A stretch of DNA of 7,836 nt from an uncultured Rikenellaceae bacterium. GTDB taxonomy: Bacteria > Bacteroidota > Bacteroidia > Bacteroidales > Rikenellaceae. The notes under the pieces are model-generated. The model saw only the letters and a program-made list of their open reading frames with translations. It searched no databases and had not been told where the DNA came from. The position numbers and the translations under genes are program-made. Position 1 is the first letter of the stretch, and each line of letters begins with the position of its first letter. This document shows positions 6,506-7,836 of the stretch, in pieces. The DNA lies in contig CAMWRR010000085.1 of the NCBI GenBank assembly GCA_947176715.1, positions 1 through 7,836 on the forward strand. Direction: 5' to 3'.

Positions 6506-7423
6506 ATGATTTCTTTGATAATTCCTACGTATAACAGCGAAAAGTATATCGAAAGATGTTATAAATCGATATGCATTCAGACCTATAGTGACTGGGAGGC
6601 TGTGTTTGTTGATGACGGTAGTGTTGATAACTCGAGAATATTACTTGATTCATTGGCTGAAACAGACTCCAGGGTTAAGGTAGTGTCAAAAGTCAATGAA
6701 GGTGTCGCAGTGGCTCGTCAATGGGGTATTGAGGCATCTAAGGGGCAATATATTACTTTTTTAGATATCGATGATGAATTGTTGCCGGAGGCTTTGGACA
6801 TTTTAATGGCCGGATTCTCGGAGGATGATATAGATATTGTAATTGGCGGGATGCAACTTACTCGTGATGGTAAAATATGTAAGAGGATTACCTATAAGAA
6901 TGCCGTTATTTCAGGAGTGGAGTGTTTTAAAATGTTGTGTTGTGGTACGCTTAGATGGCAATTGTGGGGGAAGGCATATCGCAGAACGTTGTTTGACAAT
7001 ATTGTGACACCTAATGGCTTGAAGGTCGGGCAGGATATGGCGGCATGTTTACAAGTTGCATTAAGAGCCGCTCGAGTGAGGGTATTGGATTGTGTCGTGT
7101 ACGATTATGTGCAGAACAGCTCGTCGGTGTCGCATACTCGACTTGAGGTAAATACTATAGATGCGTTAAGGTCGGCTTTGTTTGTGGAATGTGTGTTGCA
7201 GAAAGAGATTGAGCGTTACGATCTATACAGTGATGTCGACTCTATGTATATGTTATGTGTGTCTGTAGCTCTGAATAGGGGAATCTCTTATGACAATAAT
7301 TATCTACAAGACTCTCTTGCCTCTCATTTTTCTTTTCGTGCCTTAAGACGTATCAATTGGTTAAAAGCTATAAATATAGCTGTGTTTAAATATCTACACA
7401 TCAATCTTGCTTCTTATCGTTAA
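6506..7423 (+). CDS. GT2 family glycosyltransferase
   Basis: This 305-residue protein is a GT-A-fold family 2 glycosyltransferase acting at the cytoplasmic face of the membrane. The start ISLIIPTYNSEKYIERC (2-18) is the nucleotide-binding strand, so ATG 6506 is well placed. VFVDDGSVDNS (33-43) is the second acidic site and FLDIDD (85-90) the metal-binding DXD. A late GQDM (175-178) stands where many GT2 enzymes have GEDM or NEDxxF, so Asp177 is the probable catalytic acidic residue. YDYVQNSSSVSH (199-210) matches the usual tail of the catalytic domain in capsule GT2 proteins (Y-x-Y-x-x-N-x-x-S-V-S). The C-terminal region after about 215 is variable and probably recognises the acceptor. It is 11 bases after the polymerase gene and shares a reading frame with the next gene. 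The sugar is unknown. Confidence 0.93.
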   Translation: MISLIIPTYNSEKYIERCYKSICIQTYSDWEAVFVDDGSVDNSRILLDSLAETDSRVKVVSKVNEGVAVARQWGIEASKGQYITFLDIDDELLPEALDILMAGFSEDDIDIVIGGMQLTRDGKICKRITYKNAVISGVECFKMLCCGTLRWQLWGKAYRRTLFDNIVTPNGLKVGQDMAACLQVALRAARVRVLDCVVYDYVQNSSSVSHTRLEVNTIDALRSALFVECVLQKEIERYDLYSDVDSMYMLCVSVALNRGISYDNNYLQDSLASHFSFRALRRINWLKAINIAVFKYLHINLASYR

Positions 7424-7435
7424 ATGGTTAAGTGA

Positions 7436-7836
7436 ATGCAATCTTTTTCTGTGTTAATATCCTTATATTACAAGGAGTCTGCAGTATGTCTGTGCCAAAG
7501 CCTCGACAGCATATTAAATCAATCGGTCAAGGCCGATGAAGTGATACTTGTCGAGGACGGGCCGCTGACCGACGAACTTAACGAAGCAGTAGAGGAGTAT
7601 GCGTCAAGATTCCCGGAGATTAAAATTGTGAAACTTCCCGAAAACAGAGGTCTCGGCAATGCGCTTAACGAGGGGTTGAAATATTGCACCAATGAGCTTG
7701 TCGCTCGTATGGATACGGACGATATTGCCCGATACGACAGATTTGAGAAACTGGTGGCCGTTTTTGAAAAGTATCCGCAGGTGGAGGTGGTGAGTTCTTG
7801 GATTGATGAGTTTGAAGGCTGTATCTTATACACATA
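7436..7836 (+). CDS. AmsE-like GT2 glycosyltransferase, 5' part only
   Basis: The frame is open from ATG 7436 to the right edge, giving 133 residues of a GT2 enzyme whose C-terminal part lies beyond the window. It resembles the subgroup of AmsE (amylovoran synthesis), common in Bacteroidales loci. Features are SVLISLYYKE (5-14), SLDSILNQSVKADEVILVEDGPLT (22-45; the E-D-G-P-L-T motif is characteristic), LPENRGLGNALNEGL (67-81), and NELVARMDTDDIA (86-98) with the DXD at 93-96. A GT2 of this kind is usually about 250 to 300 residues, so roughly half is missing because of the window edge, not mutation. The preceding gene ends 12 bases upstream, and a tiny ATG-GTT-AAG-TGA frame fills that gap exactly. 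This arrangement suggests coupled translation. The donor sugar is unknown. Confidence 0.92.
   Translation, partial: MQSFSVLISLYYKESAVCLCQSLDSILNQSVKADEVILVEDGPLTDELNEAVEEYASRFPEIKIVKLPENRGLGNALNEGLKYCTNELVARMDTDDIARYDRFEKLVAVFEKYPQVEVVSSWIDEFEGCILYT

Noticed and set aside
7519..7833. Minus-strand open frame with a Ser-rich product near the right edge
   Set aside because: The + strand frame from 7436 carries clear GT2 motifs across the same bases, so this frame is a shadow.

Overview
The window is a dense, single-strand stretch of a surface-polysaccharide (capsule, O-antigen or exopolysaccharide) biosynthesis locus. It holds seven glycosyltransferase genes and one membrane polymerase gene, all on the + strand. 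The organism looks like a member of the Bacteroidales. The starts are preceded by AT-rich leaders without clear Shine-Dalgarno sequences, Ile is often ATA, and the proteins resemble glycosyltransferases I know from Bacteroides, Parabacteroides, Muribaculaceae and Alistipes polysaccharide loci. This placement is inferred from style, not from a marker gene.

Layout: 1-168 is the ambiguous 3' end of an upstream gene plus a leader. 169-1212 is a GT2 glycosyltransferase. After a 77-base gap comes a block of three closely spaced genes: a GT-A-type nucleotide-diphospho-sugar transferase (1290-2213), a GT4 glycosyltransferase (2237-3325) and a WcaE-like GT2 (3335-4156). After a second gap (62 bases, starting with a perfect hairpin) comes a block of four genes separated by only 11 to 12 bases: a divergent GT-B glycosyltransferase (4219-5391), an EpsG/Wzy-type polymerase (5403-6494), a GT2 (6506-7423) and an AmsE-like GT2 that runs off the right edge (7436-7836).

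How the genes fit together: the cytoplasmic glycosyltransferases would add sugars one by one to a lipid-linked primer at the inner face of the cytoplasmic membrane. The polytopic EpsG/Wzy protein would then join exported repeat units at the outer face. The initiating sugar-phosphate transferase, the Wzx flippase, the nucleotide-sugar synthesis genes and the export genes are not in this window and presumably lie to either side. Donor and acceptor sugars cannot be read from the sequence.

I found no RNA gene, CRISPR array, insertion sequence or convincing promoter or rho-independent terminator. I do not see a clearly new biological system. The items most worth a second look are the palindrome over the start codon at 4219, the hairpin just after the stop codon at 4156, the in-frame TAA-minicistron-ATG junction near 7421, the divergent GT-B protein at 4219-5391, and a local GC-rich spike at the 5' part of the 1290 gene.
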